Assembly: GCA_009746045.1 (NCBI GenBank)
Contig: RPFO01000203.1
Location: forward strand, 1-64,000
Origin: Mesostigma viride
Taxonomy: Eukaryota; Streptophyta; Mesostigmatophyceae; Mesostigmatales; Mesostigmataceae
Length of the DNA: 64,000 bases
Direction of reading: 5' to 3'
The first letter of the stretch is position 1; each line of letters opens with the position of its first letter. Below, piece by piece: positions 9,516-19,893 of the stretch. The position numbers and the translations under genes were made by a program. The notes beneath the pieces were generated by a model. That model worked only from the letters and a program-made list of their open reading frames with translations. It did no database searches and was not told where the DNA came from.

Positions 9516-10496
9516 CAGGTCCCAGGGGCACCTAGGTAACCCAGTACCCCTTGGGCAGGTCCAAGGGGCAGGTTGTGCTTCCAGTAAGGGGGGTTGGTTG
9601 GAGTCTGTCTTTTTCTGCATCTGCATGCCCTATGCCAATAAAGTCTTTTGATTTTTCACACACCATGGAATTTCGTGCTGCTCACCTTCATAGGTGGGCA
9701 GGGGCTGTATCATACTCTCATTGTCCATTAAGGTTGTATGCCTTGGTGGATAGGCCTTGAGCTCAGTGGCTCAGGTGCCTCCCATTCAAGTGGAGGGTCA
9801 AACCTCCCTTGACACTGAGGTGGTTTCCCGGGAACCCAGTTCACTGTGGGCTTCCTGGGCCACCTGGCCTCACTGTTCACTGTTCAGTGGCAGTTAAGGC
9901 ATGGGTGCTGTCATGTTGTCTTGTACAAAGTGCTCAGCCCAGGTATACAGGATGCAATATTCCTGTCACCTGTCACCAGGACTTCATCAGCCACCACTGT
10001 GCAGGGCAGGGGTGGCTGGTCCTCACACGTTGTGCAGGTGCAACGTGGACAGTTCAGGGTGCAATAAACCTGGCTACTGTCACTCCTCAGGTTGCAGGTG
10101 ACCTGAGCTCAGTTGCATGCCCCAGCCTGGCTGGGTGCTATGTTTTCTGAGTGGGCGATGATGATGGAACAACATGGGACCTCTTAAACGGTTTACCTTG
10201 GCATTTTTTGACAGTGGCTCTCTTTGCTGGTGAAGCACTCCCTGGATAGGCAGGCAGGCATGACTATCTCCCTTATGGGCTCGCGAGGAGGAGGAACTCC
10301 CCGGGTCTGTTGAGCTAAAGTGCTAAACTTGATGCAACCAGAAGTATTGCACGAGTTCTGGGGCCCATTTTTTTTTTCAGTCCAGATGTTGCAGTATGGG
10401 TGTCAGTTGCTCAGCACCTCTTGGAGTCAGTCTCCTAGCTGGGCAGGTTCAGGCTTGAAGTCGCTAGCCTTCAACCTGAAAGGAAAACATAATGGG
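9516..10496 (+). other. 3' untranslated region of element G with AATAAAG signal and PPT
   Basis: Non-coding. It carries AATAAAG at 9637-9643, a 20-base palindrome-like segment around 10025-10050 (ACGTTG-x-CAACGT type) and a purine-rich stretch ending AATGGG immediately before the LTR at 10497, which would serve as polypurine tract. The same region occurs in E (34903-35971) and F (57073-58141). Confidence 0.7.
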
Positions 10497-10964
10497 AGTT
10501 AGATGAGATGCTTAGGCTGACACACGGATTTCCGGCCTGCGCGCCGAGTATTGCCACCGCGGCTGAGCGGGACACCTCAGTACTGTACGGCAGGTCATAC
10601 GGTCCTGAGGTGTCATGTGGACTGATGTGCCGTTAGTGCCAGACTGTGCCTAGGCTCTAGCTCGACCCGCCAGATCCGGGTTATCCGGGTCTGACGGGCC
10701 GAGTGTAGTTGATGCTAGTGACGTGGTCGCATGGCATTGCAGTGTACAGTTGTCCACTGGTATGTAGACGCTGCAGTCAGCGCTGCCATAGGCATATAGG
10801 CGTAGCACTGCCCAGGGAGTGCCACAGCCCCGAGTTGCACACGCAGACACAGCGTTCCATTCTGAGCTCGTTGAGCGTTCATTGTATTATTTGCATAATA
10901 CACATTTCTCTCCTCTCTCATTTTCAGTGAGTTGTATGTATGCCGCTAGCTCGGCTTTCCAACT
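10497..10964 (+). repeat. 3' LTR of element G
   Basis: Begins AGTTAGATGAG right after the polypurine tract and ends CCAACT at 10964. It is homologous to the 460 bp LTRs of E and the 457 bp LTR of F but more diverged, especially in its last 120 bp. It contains the GGTGTC...GACACC-type hairpin seen in the other copies (near 10575-10615). Confidence 0.75.
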
Positions 10965-11329
10965 GCTTGGCGTGGGCAGTGTTCTTCCTGCATCCACCAT
11001 AACGGTTTTTATAATAAAGCGTAACCATGGGGCATGCGCGCGTGGTGGGCATACAAGGGGGCAAACGATCGTGGCTGGTGGAAGGGGATTTAGCAAATGT
11101 GGGCACCGCCACATACTAACCCGAGCCCCAGTGCCGAGCTGCGGCCTGCCCAGCCCGGCCATTGCTTAATTTATATACACATGTCATTAATGAATTAACT
11201 ATACAAAAATTGATGACACGTGTATACTGCTTCAAACCAACTGGTATATAATCATTGCATCCGGTCATATTAAGAAGACAACCATTGAACACAAGTTACA
11301 ACAAAATTTAAATTACTTCCATATACGGT
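10965..11329. other. Unassigned AT-rich spacer
   Basis: About 365 bp between the LTR of G and the purine tract. I see no coding signal, no repeat shared with the rest of the window and no RNA gene. Confidence 0.5.
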
Positions 11330-12998
11330 GAGGAGGGAGGAGGGAGGAGGGAGGAGGGAGGAGGGAGGAGGGAGGAGGGAGGAGGGAGGGAGGAGGGAGG
11401 AGGAGGAGGGAGGAGGGAGGAGGGAGGAGGGAGGAGGGAGGAGGGAGGAGGGAGGAGGGAGGAGGGAGGAGGGAGGAGGGAGGAGGGAGGAGGAGGAGGG
11501 AGGAGGGAGGAGGGAGGAGGGAGGAGGGAGGAGGGAGGAGGGAGGAGGAGAGGAGGAGGAGGAGGGAGGAGGAGGAGGGAGGAGGGAGGAGGGAGGAGGG
11601 AGGAGGGAGGAGGGAGGAGGGAGGAGGGAGGAGGGAGGAGGAGGAGGGAGGAGGGAGGAGGGAGGAGGGAGGAGGGAGGAGGGAGGAGGGAGGAGGGAGG
11701 AGGGAGGAGGGAGGAGGGAGGAGGGAGGAGGAGGAGGGAGGAGGGAGGAGGGAGGAGGGAGGAGGGAGGAGGGAGGAGGGAGGAGGGAGGAGGGAGGAGG
11801 GAGGAGGGAGGAGGGAGGAGGAGGAGGGAGGAGGGAGGAGGGAGGAGGGAGGAGGGAGGAGGGAGGAGGGAGGAGGAGGAGGGAGGAGGGAGGAGGAGGA
11901 GGGAGGAGGAGGAGGGAGGAGGGAGGAGGGAGGAGGAGGAGGGAGGAGGGAGGAGGGAGGAGGGAGGAGGAGGAGGGAGGAGGGAGGAGGAGGAGGGAGG
12001 AGGGAGGAGGAGGAGGGAGGAGGGAGGAGGAGGGAGGAGGGAGGAGGGAGGAGGGAGGAGGGAGGAGGAGGGAGGAGGGAGGAGGGAGGAGGGAGGAGGG
12101 AGGAGGGAGGAGGGAGGAGGAGGAGGGAGGAGGAGGAGGGAGGAGGGAGGAGGGAGGAGGGAGGAGGGAGGAGGGAGGAGGGAGGAGGGAGGAGGGAGGA
12201 GGGAGGAGGGAGGAGGGAGGAGGGAGGAGGGAGGAGGGAGGAGGGAGGAGGGAGGAGGGAGGAGGAGGAGGAGGAGGGAGGAGGGAGGAGGAGGAGGGAG
12301 GAGGGAGGAGGGAGGAGGGAGGAGGGAGGAGGGAGGAGGGAGGAGGAGGAGGGAGGAGGGAGGAGGAGGAGGAGGAGGGAGGAGGAGGAGGGAGAGGAGG
12401 AGGGAGGAGGAGGAGGGAGGAGGGAGGAGGGAGGAGGGAGGAGGGAGGAGGGAGGAGGGAGGAGGGAGGAGGGAGGAGGGAGGAGGGAGGAGGAGGAGGG
12501 AGGAGGGAGGAGGGAGGAGGGAGGAGGGAGGAGGGAGGAGGGAGGAGGGAGGAGGGAGGAGGGAGGAGGAGGAGGAGGAGGAGGGAGGAGGGAGGAGGGA
12601 GGAGGGAGGAGGGAGGAGGGAGGAGGAGGAGGAGGAGGAGGGAGGAGGGAGGAGGGAGGAGGGAGGAGGGAGGAGGGAGGAGGAGGAGGGAGGAGGGAGG
12701 AGGGAGGAGGGAGGAGGGAGGAGGGAGGAGGGAGGAGGGAGGAGGGAGGAGGGAGGAGGGAGGAGGAGGAGGGAGGAGGGAGGAGGGAGGAGGGAGGAGG
12801 GAGGAGGAGGAGGAGGAGGGAGGAGGGAGGAGGGAGGAGGAGGAGGAGGAGGAGGAGGGAGGAGGAGGAGGGAGGAGGGAGGAGGGAGGAGGGAGGAGGG
12901 GAGGAGGGAGGAGGAGGAGGGAGGAGGGAGGAGGGAGGAGGGAGGAGGGAGGAGGGAGGAGGGAGGAGGGAGGAGGGAGGAGGGAGGAGGGAGGAGGA
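11330..12998 (+). repeat. 1.67 kb pure A/G tract of GGAGGGA/GGAGGA units
   Basis: Every base from 11330 to 12998 on the + strand is A or G. The array mixes a 7-base unit (GGAGGGA) with a 3/6-base unit (GGA/GGAGGA), with rare variants such as GAGAGG (near 12392) and a single GGGG (near 12900). It is mirror-symmetric and G-rich, so triplex (H-DNA) and G-quadruplex formation are likely. The long Ser/Pro/Leu or Gly/Arg/Glu frames it contains are by-products of the repeat. Confidence 0.95.
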
Positions 12999-13318
12999 TG
13001 GCACAGCACAACAGTAGAGGGCCATGCATGGTGATGGCATTGAGTAGTTGGTTGTGATGCATGCTCACGTCACGTTGAATTAATACATGCATGATGCATC
13101 TAGGCATCTAGCCTTGTAATCTTAATGTGGCTATACCCATGCATGCCAGCTCAGATTTTTATACACTAAGCCGGACGCTAGCCGTACCTGTATAATGCAG
13201 CACTTGCATGCTTTACAGGTGGGCACATGGGTAATCCCAGTTTTAAGAAGAGAAATGGAACACAGTATGGTACTAAGCATGAGCTACTACTAAGCATGAG
13301 CTACTACTAAGCATGAGC
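12999..13318. repeat. Non-coding spacer ending in a short tandem repeat
   Basis: No gene is visible in 12999-13270. At 13271-13319 a 17-base unit (TACTAAGCATGAGCTAC) is repeated almost three times in tandem. Confidence 0.6.
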
Positions 13319-13660
13319 TTACTTGGTGCTGCTGCTTGGTCCGCCATTCTCCACCGCGCCGCTCTTGTCAGCCTTCCTCTTCGACCTGGCGGCCTTCTTC
13401 TCCTCCCTCGCTGCCCTCGCTGCCATTTGCTCCTTGTAACTGCCATGAAACACAAGGCAAGAAAAGCACCGCATGCAGACAAGAAAAGATATGAGTAAGT
13501 CAGATTCATCATGTGTTTCACAAGCAGCTGTCCCCCACCCCCCACCCACCCTGACTGAGAAAGCAATTTCCTTACCTGCGGAAGGTGGACGTGTCCTCCG
13601 TGCATGTCCCACTGCACGCGCCCACCTTCGCTGATGGATCGCACGTGAGCGCTTCGGAAG
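13319..13660 (-). CDS. Possible last two exons of a spliced host gene
   Basis: Candidate exon 13660-13576 is preceded by an acceptor-like TGCAG and ends at a perfect donor CAG|GTAAGG. After an intron of about 140 bp a second exon starts at 13439 (acceptor GGCAG) or 13432 (acceptor CAAG) and ends with TAA at 13321-13319. With the 13432 acceptor the frame joins W-D-M-H-G-G-H-V-H-L-P-Q to a very basic tail rich in Lys, Arg, Ala and Glu that ends P-S-S-S-T-K. I do not recognise the protein and cannot see further exons. It could equally be chance or a captured gene fragment. Confidence 0.3.
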   Translation of the reverse strand, partial: LPKRSRAIHQRRWARAVGHARRTRPPSAGKEIAFSVRVGGGWGTAACETHDESDLLISFLVCMRCFSCLVFHGSYKEQMAARAAREEKKAARSKRKADKSGAVENGGPSSSTK

Positions 13661-13813
13661 CTGCACCAAGTTCGAGACAGCATTGGGTGGTTTAAGCATT
13701 AGGCATAACATCGGGTATACAACAGGGTATACAACATTGGGTCAGGCGAGTGAAGTCACATGCCATGCACACGGGCAGACAAGCAACGAGGACAGCTTGA
13801 CAAACAAGCAAAA

Positions 13814-13905
13814 TGTCAGAGGTGAATTTCACCCTGTGTGCCCAACTGCCTGTTTACATTTGTAGTGTCTGGCCATCATGTTGTAAACGGAGGTATTAGG
13901 GTTGC
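13814..13905 (-). repeat. LTR fragment of the J family, split by element C
   Basis: Starts TGTCAGAGG and is the reverse complement of the last ~92 bp of the J LTRs (30194-30285 and 31763-31854). It stops at GTTGC where the C LTR begins, so C was inserted into an older J-type LTR. The other half, expected to continue GTCCCTAAC, was not found in the window. Confidence 0.75.
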
Positions 13906-14487
13906 AGTTAACGTAAAGGATTTTACATTAGATGGATAGAGATTGTTACGCTCTTTCCAACGGCACCTTGAACGCCTCATTTGGTTAAGGAACGTAAAAG
14001 TTATGACGTTTCCTGGGCTGTGCCGACAGTACCCGGCGCGCCACTGTGGGCGCGTACGGACACAGGATGTACAAGTGTCACTTATGATAGAACGCAGGAC
14101 GTTGACAGGACTTGTACAGGACTTGATGGTCATTGATAGGTAGGCGTGCTGTAGCGCGCCAGGACCTATGAGACAATTGATGCTGAGCAGTGTACGGATA
14201 GGTCCACAGGACTAGCCGTATGGACAATTGATAGATCTGCGCGCCAAAGGCGTGCCAGAGTCTGTGTAATCAATTGATTGACAGTTCAGCTGTGACAGTG
14301 CAGCTGAATACTTGGACGCGTCCCTAGCAACCTATATGTGTGACTTGGTAGCACCGGGACGCTAGTTCTTGCGTGCACGTTCTCTTGGCACTGCGACGCT
14401 GTCGCCTGTGCTGCGTGCAGTCTTGGAAGTGACGTGACTTACGTCTGTGTTCCTTATTCATAATAAAGGCAACTTCCTGCAAGAACC
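13906..14487 (+). repeat. 5' LTR and leader of element C
   Basis: The first 97 bp (AGTTAACGTAAAGG...) recur at 34219-34314 at the start of the 3' LTR. From 14003 the sequence is repeated nearly exactly at 49221-49729. It contains TATATG near 14335 and AATAAAGG at ~14462 and runs up to the ATG of the accessory frame. The shared block with 49221-49729 extends 23 bases past that ATG, so the LTR or LTR plus primer site may overlap the frame start. Confidence 0.65.
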
Positions 14488-15294
14488 ATGGCGGAATTCA
14501 GCACAACTCTTGCCGCAACTCGTATTACTCGCCTTTTCACGAACACGCCGAATTCCCAGGACTTCCGCATTCCTACCGATGAGGAAGTAGCTGCTCCGCC
14601 AGCAGATCCATTACCGGCTCCACAACCGCGTGAGCCGCAGCCGGTTGCTGCGTCGTGGCAAGCTCTCATTGACGAGGTCACGACATCACTAGACGAATTG
14701 CATCGTCGACAGCGGGCAGCGCTCCCGTTGCTGGGAGATTTTCCAGAAAATCCACGCTTGCCGCAGCTGGTGCCGGCGATTCGTGGTCCATTGGACTCAA
14801 TCCGGTCGATTCTATCGGCTTTTACGGTCCAGGTCCGCGGAGGCCTTCGTTCGGTGAACGAGGTCACCACCGCCATTGAGGAGGTGGACAATGCCATTTC
14901 GTCGCTCACCGGCTATCAGCGAAATTTACAAAACTGGGCTGCGACGCGCACAGGAGGCGCGCCTGTGGTCTCAACAAATTTGTTTCAAGACATCGCGTTG
15001 CTGTCGCTGCTCACACGCGGCGTCCGCACTCGCGAGCGCCAGGTCCTCATTAACCTGGTGGCATTTCTCTCTGCTCTGCGTGAGTGGATCCCAGCGGGCT
15101 GGGAGCTTCTTTCCATCTTCACGCATCCTCTCCGCATCGTCGCGCGTCGGCGCATTGCGATTTTCATTCCGACACAAAACGAGGCGAATACGCCTGTTTT
15201 GATCCACGCCGGCGCAGGTCCGGCTATCACGCCAGACATGGAGGACGCCAGGTTTGCGTATGAGTACTGCGACTTTCGTGGTCTTGACTATTAA
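14488..15294 (+). CDS. Accessory frame upstream of Gag in element C, unknown function
   Basis: 268 residues starting at the first ATG after the AATAAAGG motif and ending TAA. The N-terminal ~55 residues are Pro/Ala-rich; the rest looks mostly helical, with an amphipathic segment around residues 70-150 and an Arg-rich hydrophobic stretch near 205-225. No zinc knuckle, protease or other motif is visible and I do not recognise a family. Its position between the LTR and the knuckle-bearing Gag suggests a structural or Gag N-terminal role. It lies in a different frame from Gag with a ~165 bp gap. Confidence 0.6.
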   Translation: MAEFSTTLAATRITRLFTNTPNSQDFRIPTDEEVAAPPADPLPAPQPREPQPVAASWQALIDEVTTSLDELHRRQRAALPLLGDFPENPRLPQLVPAIRGPLDSIRSILSAFTVQVRGGLRSVNEVTTAIEEVDNAISSLTGYQRNLQNWAATRTGGAPVVSTNLFQDIALLSLLTRGVRTRERQVLINLVAFLSALREWIPAGWELLSIFTHPLRIVARRRIAIFIPTQNEANTPVLIHAGAGPAITPDMEDARFAYEYCDFRGLDY

Positions 15295-15460
15295 AACGTC
15301 AGCCATTTTTTCCAGTGCTCGTCGGCATTTCATCGACACTTCGACGGCATTTCGCGGAGGCGGCGGCGACACCGGTGCAGGCGGCAATACTCGACAGTTT
15401 TGTACATACTTTGTTTAGCTGCTTTGCTCCAGTTTTTTCTAGGACAGCTTGTAGTGCATC

Positions 15461-16507
15461 ATGGCAGACGGGCGCCGTAGCAAGGGTGCCCCAGCCAGTG
15501 GGAATAATGGTGGTGCTGGTAGTGGGACAGCTCACGTAGATGACGTGGGTGTCACCGGTGAAATAACCACTATACATCACAACAATAATAATACACAAGC
15601 TGTGCATGGATTTGACCTTACCACTCAGGGCTTATTAATTGTAAATCAGCTACAACCTGTGACATCTGACTCCAAGCCTAAGCAGGCTGAAGAGTTTGTA
15701 GAAGGGTTGGAAGGGTTTCCTAGTTTGTACGGGGGTACCAACTACTATCAAATCTGGATAGGCAGCAGCACGTTTGGCAAGTGCACTGACCAGATCAAGG
15801 ACCTAACCAGGGAATGCAAAAGGGCCAACAAGGCCTGGGCAGTATATGTAGCTGAGCTGAAGGAGCTGCTTGAAGACCAGCGCAAGAAGGTCGGCATCCA
15901 TTGGCAAGACAAGTATCAAGGGTGGGAGGTCAAGGGGGATCTCATCCAGAATTTCCTTAACTATTGCAAAATGGTTGAGGAAGGCAGGGGCCACGGTTTC
16001 AACGTGGCAGACAATATAGCCCTGACCAACTGGTTGAAGGTCTCTGGGCTGGATAAGGCCACACGTGGATCTCTCAAGGTCATGTGTGCTCCTCACTCCA
16101 CCATGAAGGCCTACAAGGTCATCATCAAGCAGGCCCTCGAAGCTGAGGAGCTGTTTGAGGGTGGGGTGCCAGCGGTGAAGGCAACCCATGCAGGTGGGCG
16201 TACCCAGGGGGGCTCCAAATCGTCTGAGGCTGACAGAAGCCAAGGAGGGCGTAGGGGCAACCACAACAAGCGGAAGGCCAATCATTCACCCGACCCTGAC
16301 GGGAGGTCACACTCCAAGTCGGTGTTCAGGCGGGTGGGTGGTCAGCCCAAGCAGGGCAACGCATCTGACAACGGGGGTGGTGGCCAGGGCAAGTCCAAGG
16401 TCCAGTGCTACCTGTGCAAGGGGTGGGGGCACATCAAGAAGGAGTGTCCCAGCTTCAAGAAGACCCAGGGCCAAGGCAGCAACAAGAATAACAACAACAA
16501 CAATTAA
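15461..16507 (+). CDS. Gag of element C
   Basis: 348 residues. A helical capsid-like region at about 70-225 (Y-Y-Q-I-W ... W-L-K-V-S-G-L) is followed by a basic Gly/Ser/Lys-rich segment and one CCHC knuckle near residue 315 (C-Y-L-C-K-G-W-G-H-I-K-K-E-C). It ends in an Asn run and a TAA. The same frame continues downstream into the integrase after one more stop, so the TAA sits exactly where a Gag-Pol expression switch would be. Packaging of RNA and particle formation is the inferred role. Confidence 0.8.
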   Translation: MADGRRSKGAPASGNNGGAGSGTAHVDDVGVTGEITTIHHNNNNTQAVHGFDLTTQGLLIVNQLQPVTSDSKPKQAEEFVEGLEGFPSLYGGTNYYQIWIGSSTFGKCTDQIKDLTRECKRANKAWAVYVAELKELLEDQRKKVGIHWQDKYQGWEVKGDLIQNFLNYCKMVEEGRGHGFNVADNIALTNWLKVSGLDKATRGSLKVMCAPHSTMKAYKVIIKQALEAEELFEGGVPAVKATHAGGRTQGGSKSSEADRSQGGRRGNHNKRKANHSPDPDGRSHSKSVFRRVGGQPKQGNASDNGGGGQGKSKVQCYLCKGWGHIKKECPSFKKTQGQGSNKNNNNNN

Positions 16508-16941
16508 AACAACAAGAAGTCCCAGGCAGGCCAGCCTTCAAAGGGCAGTCAACAAGAAGAAAGCAAGGAGCAGTGACTGTCTGAGGCAACCCCTACACAA
16601 CTTAATTCATCCAAAGGGGAGGCCAGGTGCTCCAATGCAGATTTTATATCTGGGCAACAAGAGGGTGATCTCCAGGTTCAGGATGGCCCCAGGTCACCTG
16701 GAGAGGTACAGGTTCCTATGAAGACGTCCTTGACAGCTGGTGCAGCTGTAAGAATGTCTGACCCCATGCATCCTCGTGCTGGGCACGAGGGTGGACCTCT
16801 CATTTTGAGAGAAACCAATGTACAACCTCAGAGGGGTGTGAAGGCCTCTGGTGGTATGCATGTGGTCCCTGCTGGCGGTCCAGGTGTTGGGCATGAGCAG
16901 GGTGACTCAGGCTCTGAGTCAAATAAGGATGGAAGTCAGCA
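16508..16941 (+). pseudogene. Gag-Pol linker of element C with in-frame stops
   Basis: Stays in the Gag frame. After TAA at 16505-16507 there is TGA at 16573-16575, then an open stretch rich in Gly, Ser, Gln and Asp up to the insertion point of element B. Across B the frame continues as S-Q-H-G-D-A-G at 27771. AGCA at 16938-16941 is the left copy of the B target duplication. Confidence 0.7.
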
Positions 16942-18257
16942 TGTCGCGTCTGCGTACCACAATCTCCGGCGCCACCATGGCGGCTGGCCATGCTCAGCTT
17001 TGGTAAAACCCAAATGAGCTGAGCTGACGTGCCTGCCTTAACTGCATGCCCGGTGGGGTGGGCGAGGACCTGTCCCATGATTAAAGAAAGGAGGGCTCTC
17101 AGCTGAGGACAAGGAACTGTCCCTCGTGCCTGATGACCACCTTATTGCCTCCCCTGCTGTAGAATACTGCTTTCACAACACACACTTTGCACAGTCTGAT
17201 GATGAAGCCGCACATGCGGAATTTATTGAGAAAGTTAATACAATTACAACACGTTGATAGTCTCAATATCGATGCACTCCATGCTCACGAGCCCGCAGTT
17301 AGGCAGCGCTCCATGACATGCTACTGGCCTTGCTCCCAAGGAAAGGGAGAAACACGAAGGCCACTAACGAGAGACTCGAAGAGACTACACGCTACGTGAG
17401 AGTCCTCTTCGACTATGAACCAAACCATTCGTCATGCCACACGCATGACACACGCCACACTTGTCAGTCCAGCCAGGAATGCCAAACTATCTTGCTGCCT
17501 GAACCATGCAAATAGAAACTGCATTCCAGTTGCCGTCCTGGCTTTCTACCACACATGCCAACAAAAGCAGGAAGGCATCCCGACAAATCTAAATTGCTAC
17601 CCTGTTGCCGATCTCATCTCCTAGAGGCTCCGGCATTTCTGTCCCTGGGAATGTCCGGCATTGAGTCACGACCACCAAGGTCGAAGCATAATATCCTTCA
17701 AACAATCTGCACGCTCACACCTTGCGTGTGAGTGGCCCAGCAAACATTGCTTCTAATCTTTCCTTTCTAGAAGAAATCCCTTTGTAGGGCTGCCAGCGAT
17801 TTCGCATTCATTCCAGCGATCTGGCTCCGCACCGCAAATTGTCCTTTTCCATTTTCTGTCCAGTCCTCATAACGTTGACCCGCTATTCTACACCACAAAG
17901 ACACCTGGCCTGTCAATAGCCTCGGCGCTGTTGAAGTCCAGCAGTCCAGCTCCAGCTCCAGCTCCAGCTCCAGCTCCAGCTCCAGCTCCAGCTCCAGCTG
18001 TCCATAACTCGCGTATGATCCTCTCGACGCTGCGCACTTGTGCTGCCGTCCGCTCAAGTACGTCAGTGCTGCGCGCCCAGCCGTGCCTGGCCCGGCGCGC
18101 GCGCACGTGCACTTTCGTCCGCTCTTATGCTGCAAGTGCTAGTGTCCCCCCCCGGTCACTAGCCTTTGTCGAAAATGCGCAGAAAACAAATTCCTTGCGC
18201 ACGTCACCGGTCTTGTGCATAGTGGGCGCCCGGATGACATAGCTCGCGTCCGTGACA
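16942..18257 (-). repeat. 3' LTR of element B
   Basis: 1316 bp with TG...CA ends. The 1175 bp part 17083-18257 matches the high end of B and of A. The first 141 bp (16942-17082) are absent from those 5' copies but occur again at 18260-18400. A CAGCTC hexamer array sits at 17947-18000. Confidence 0.7.
17947..18000 (+). repeat. CAGCTC hexamer array, 9 units
   Basis: Eight CAGCTC units plus a final CAGCTG within the 3' LTR of B. The corresponding 5' array has 11 units. Confidence 0.9.
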
Positions 18258-18259
18258 GC

Positions 18260-18400
18260 TGTCGCGTCTGCGTACCACAATCTCCGGCGCCACCATGGCG
18301 GCTGGCCATGCTCAGCTTTGGTAAAACCCAAATGAGCTGAGCTGACGTGCCTGCCTTAACTGCATGCCCGGTGGGGTGGGCGAGGACCTGTCCCATGATT
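18260..18400 (-). repeat. Second copy of the 141 bp LTR-end block
   Basis: Near-identical to 16942-17082. It is separated from the LTR by GC and directly abuts a run of seven C (18401-18407) that would be the polypurine tract in the sense direction. In a normal element the tract should abut the TGTCACGG end of the LTR instead. Confidence 0.8.
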
Positions 18401-18427
18401 CCCCCCCTCGCTGGCTCTCATGGCTCC

Positions 18428-19865
18428 TCACATGGCCAGCGACCGTGCCAACACCACAGCAGCTAAGGAAATGGTGACGCTACTGGTTGCGAAACGGGCA
18501 GCGACACAAACTGGGCAAAACCACTGGCCCGCTGGCACGGTGGTGAGCGCTGGCTGCAAGCAGTGCATGTGCCACCCACAATTACAGTGATCACACAGCA
18601 ACATGGTATCCCCCTGGTCTACGCGATGGCAAACCTGACACTGTGCGTCCTTGACCCGCCTGGCCGTGTGCGGGGCGAGGTCAGGCAATAAGTTGGGCAA
18701 CGAACACGGACTGAGGTTGCTTACGTTATCGGTGGTGCGACTGCCGTCGACGCCCTCCAAAATGGCGACCCCAGATGGCTTGATGGCGACGATCCGCAAG
18801 ATGGTCGGCCCCGCAGTCACGTCAAGAGTGTCGGTCAGCTGCGTGCGGAGAAATACGAACTGCCCCGGACGAAAATGCAGCTGACGGGCCATGTAAGCGC
18901 CCCCCCGGCGCTGAGCGTAGCGCAGGGTATCTCGGTGCTGGGCGATGAACAAGTTGTTCATGGCGATGGGCATAACCTTGCGGAAAGTAGCCGCCCGTGC
19001 GGTCACCTCAGCCAGAAACTGACTGGCGTTGTCAAACGCCATAGGGGTGGGGTGTGCACTCTGCGCCTCCGTGGGGAGCAAGGGTGCGCGCCCAAACAAC
19101 AGGAAATACGGGGAGAAACAGGCGAGCGACTCCTGGGGTGACATTCGGTAACCCATGGCTATCCACGCCAGTTCACGATCCCACATAGTGAATGATGCTG
19201 ACTGCAGGCTCCACTTGCGCAAAGCCTGCTTGACAGTCTGCACCAATCTCTCAGCCAAACCATTGGCCTGAGGATGCTCCGAGAAGTGCGACGGTGATCA
19301 ATGAGACATGCATCCAACAATTCCTGAAATTCCCCCGAAACTCCCCGCCCTGGTCGGTGACCACCTCCGCGGGGGCGCCAAACCTGGCGATGATGTCGGC
19401 GAAGTGCTTGGCGGTGGTGGCGGCCTGCTTGTCAGCAATGGGGATGAGCTCGACCCACTTGCTAAAACTTTCGACACACACCATGACATACTTGTGGCCA
19501 TCTGCACTTTCATCAAAGGGCCCACACAGGTCTACGTGCCAGCGGTAGAAGAGCCCTCTGATGGGTAGGCTCATCAATTCTTTCGCATCGTGGTCCACAT
19601 TGAACCGGGCCTTCACCCGGGCACACTGCGCGCAGCGAGCGACGACCTGCGCGACTGTGGCACGCATGCCGTTCCACCAATAAGAGGCGCGCACTAGCGC
19701 CAAAGTGCGGTTACCACCCAGGTGGCCATACCGCTCATGGGCTTGCTGGACGATGGCGACCCGCTTGTGAGGCGGCGGCACCACCACTTTGCGCTTGCCG
19801 ATCATTTTGTGGAGGACCCCGGCATCCCACGAGTAGGTGACCGCCCTATGTTGCACCCTATTCAA
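18428..19865 (-). pseudogene. Integrase and PHD finger of element B (frameshifted)
   Basis: 19865-19251 holds the zinc module (R-Y-G-H ... C-A-Q-C), W-H-V-D-L and V-T-D-Q-G-G-E-F. The frame breaks near 19320-19270 just before the catalytic Glu. The frame 19258-18428 resumes at A-E-R-L-V and continues through a GPY/F-like module to a PHD finger (C-Q-V-C ... C-D-H-C-N-C-G-W-H-M-H-C ... C-P-V-C, about 18635-18500) and a hydrophobic tail. The PHD cysteines and histidine are all retained, as in A, despite the decay around them. Confidence 0.85.
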
Positions 19866-19893
19866 CTCAGCGTCACGCTGGGCTGAGGACCAA

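Larger units (their letters stand above)
9280..10964 (+). mobile_element. Element G: 3' remnant of an E/F-family copia-like element
   Basis: Plus-strand fragment containing the last part of RNase H (to 9515), a ~1 kb 3' untranslated region and an LTR. It is the reverse-complement equivalent of 34443-36200 (E) and 56616-58370 (F). It starts abruptly at the LTR end of element A, which is inserted inside the RNase H; the remainder of G should lie left of the window. Confidence 0.85.

Noticed and set aside
11270-13107. Five long frames of 568-599 residues made of Ser/Pro/Leu or Gly/Arg/Glu
   Set aside because: They exist only because the purine tract has no stop codon in most frames; no start context, no composition change, no domain.
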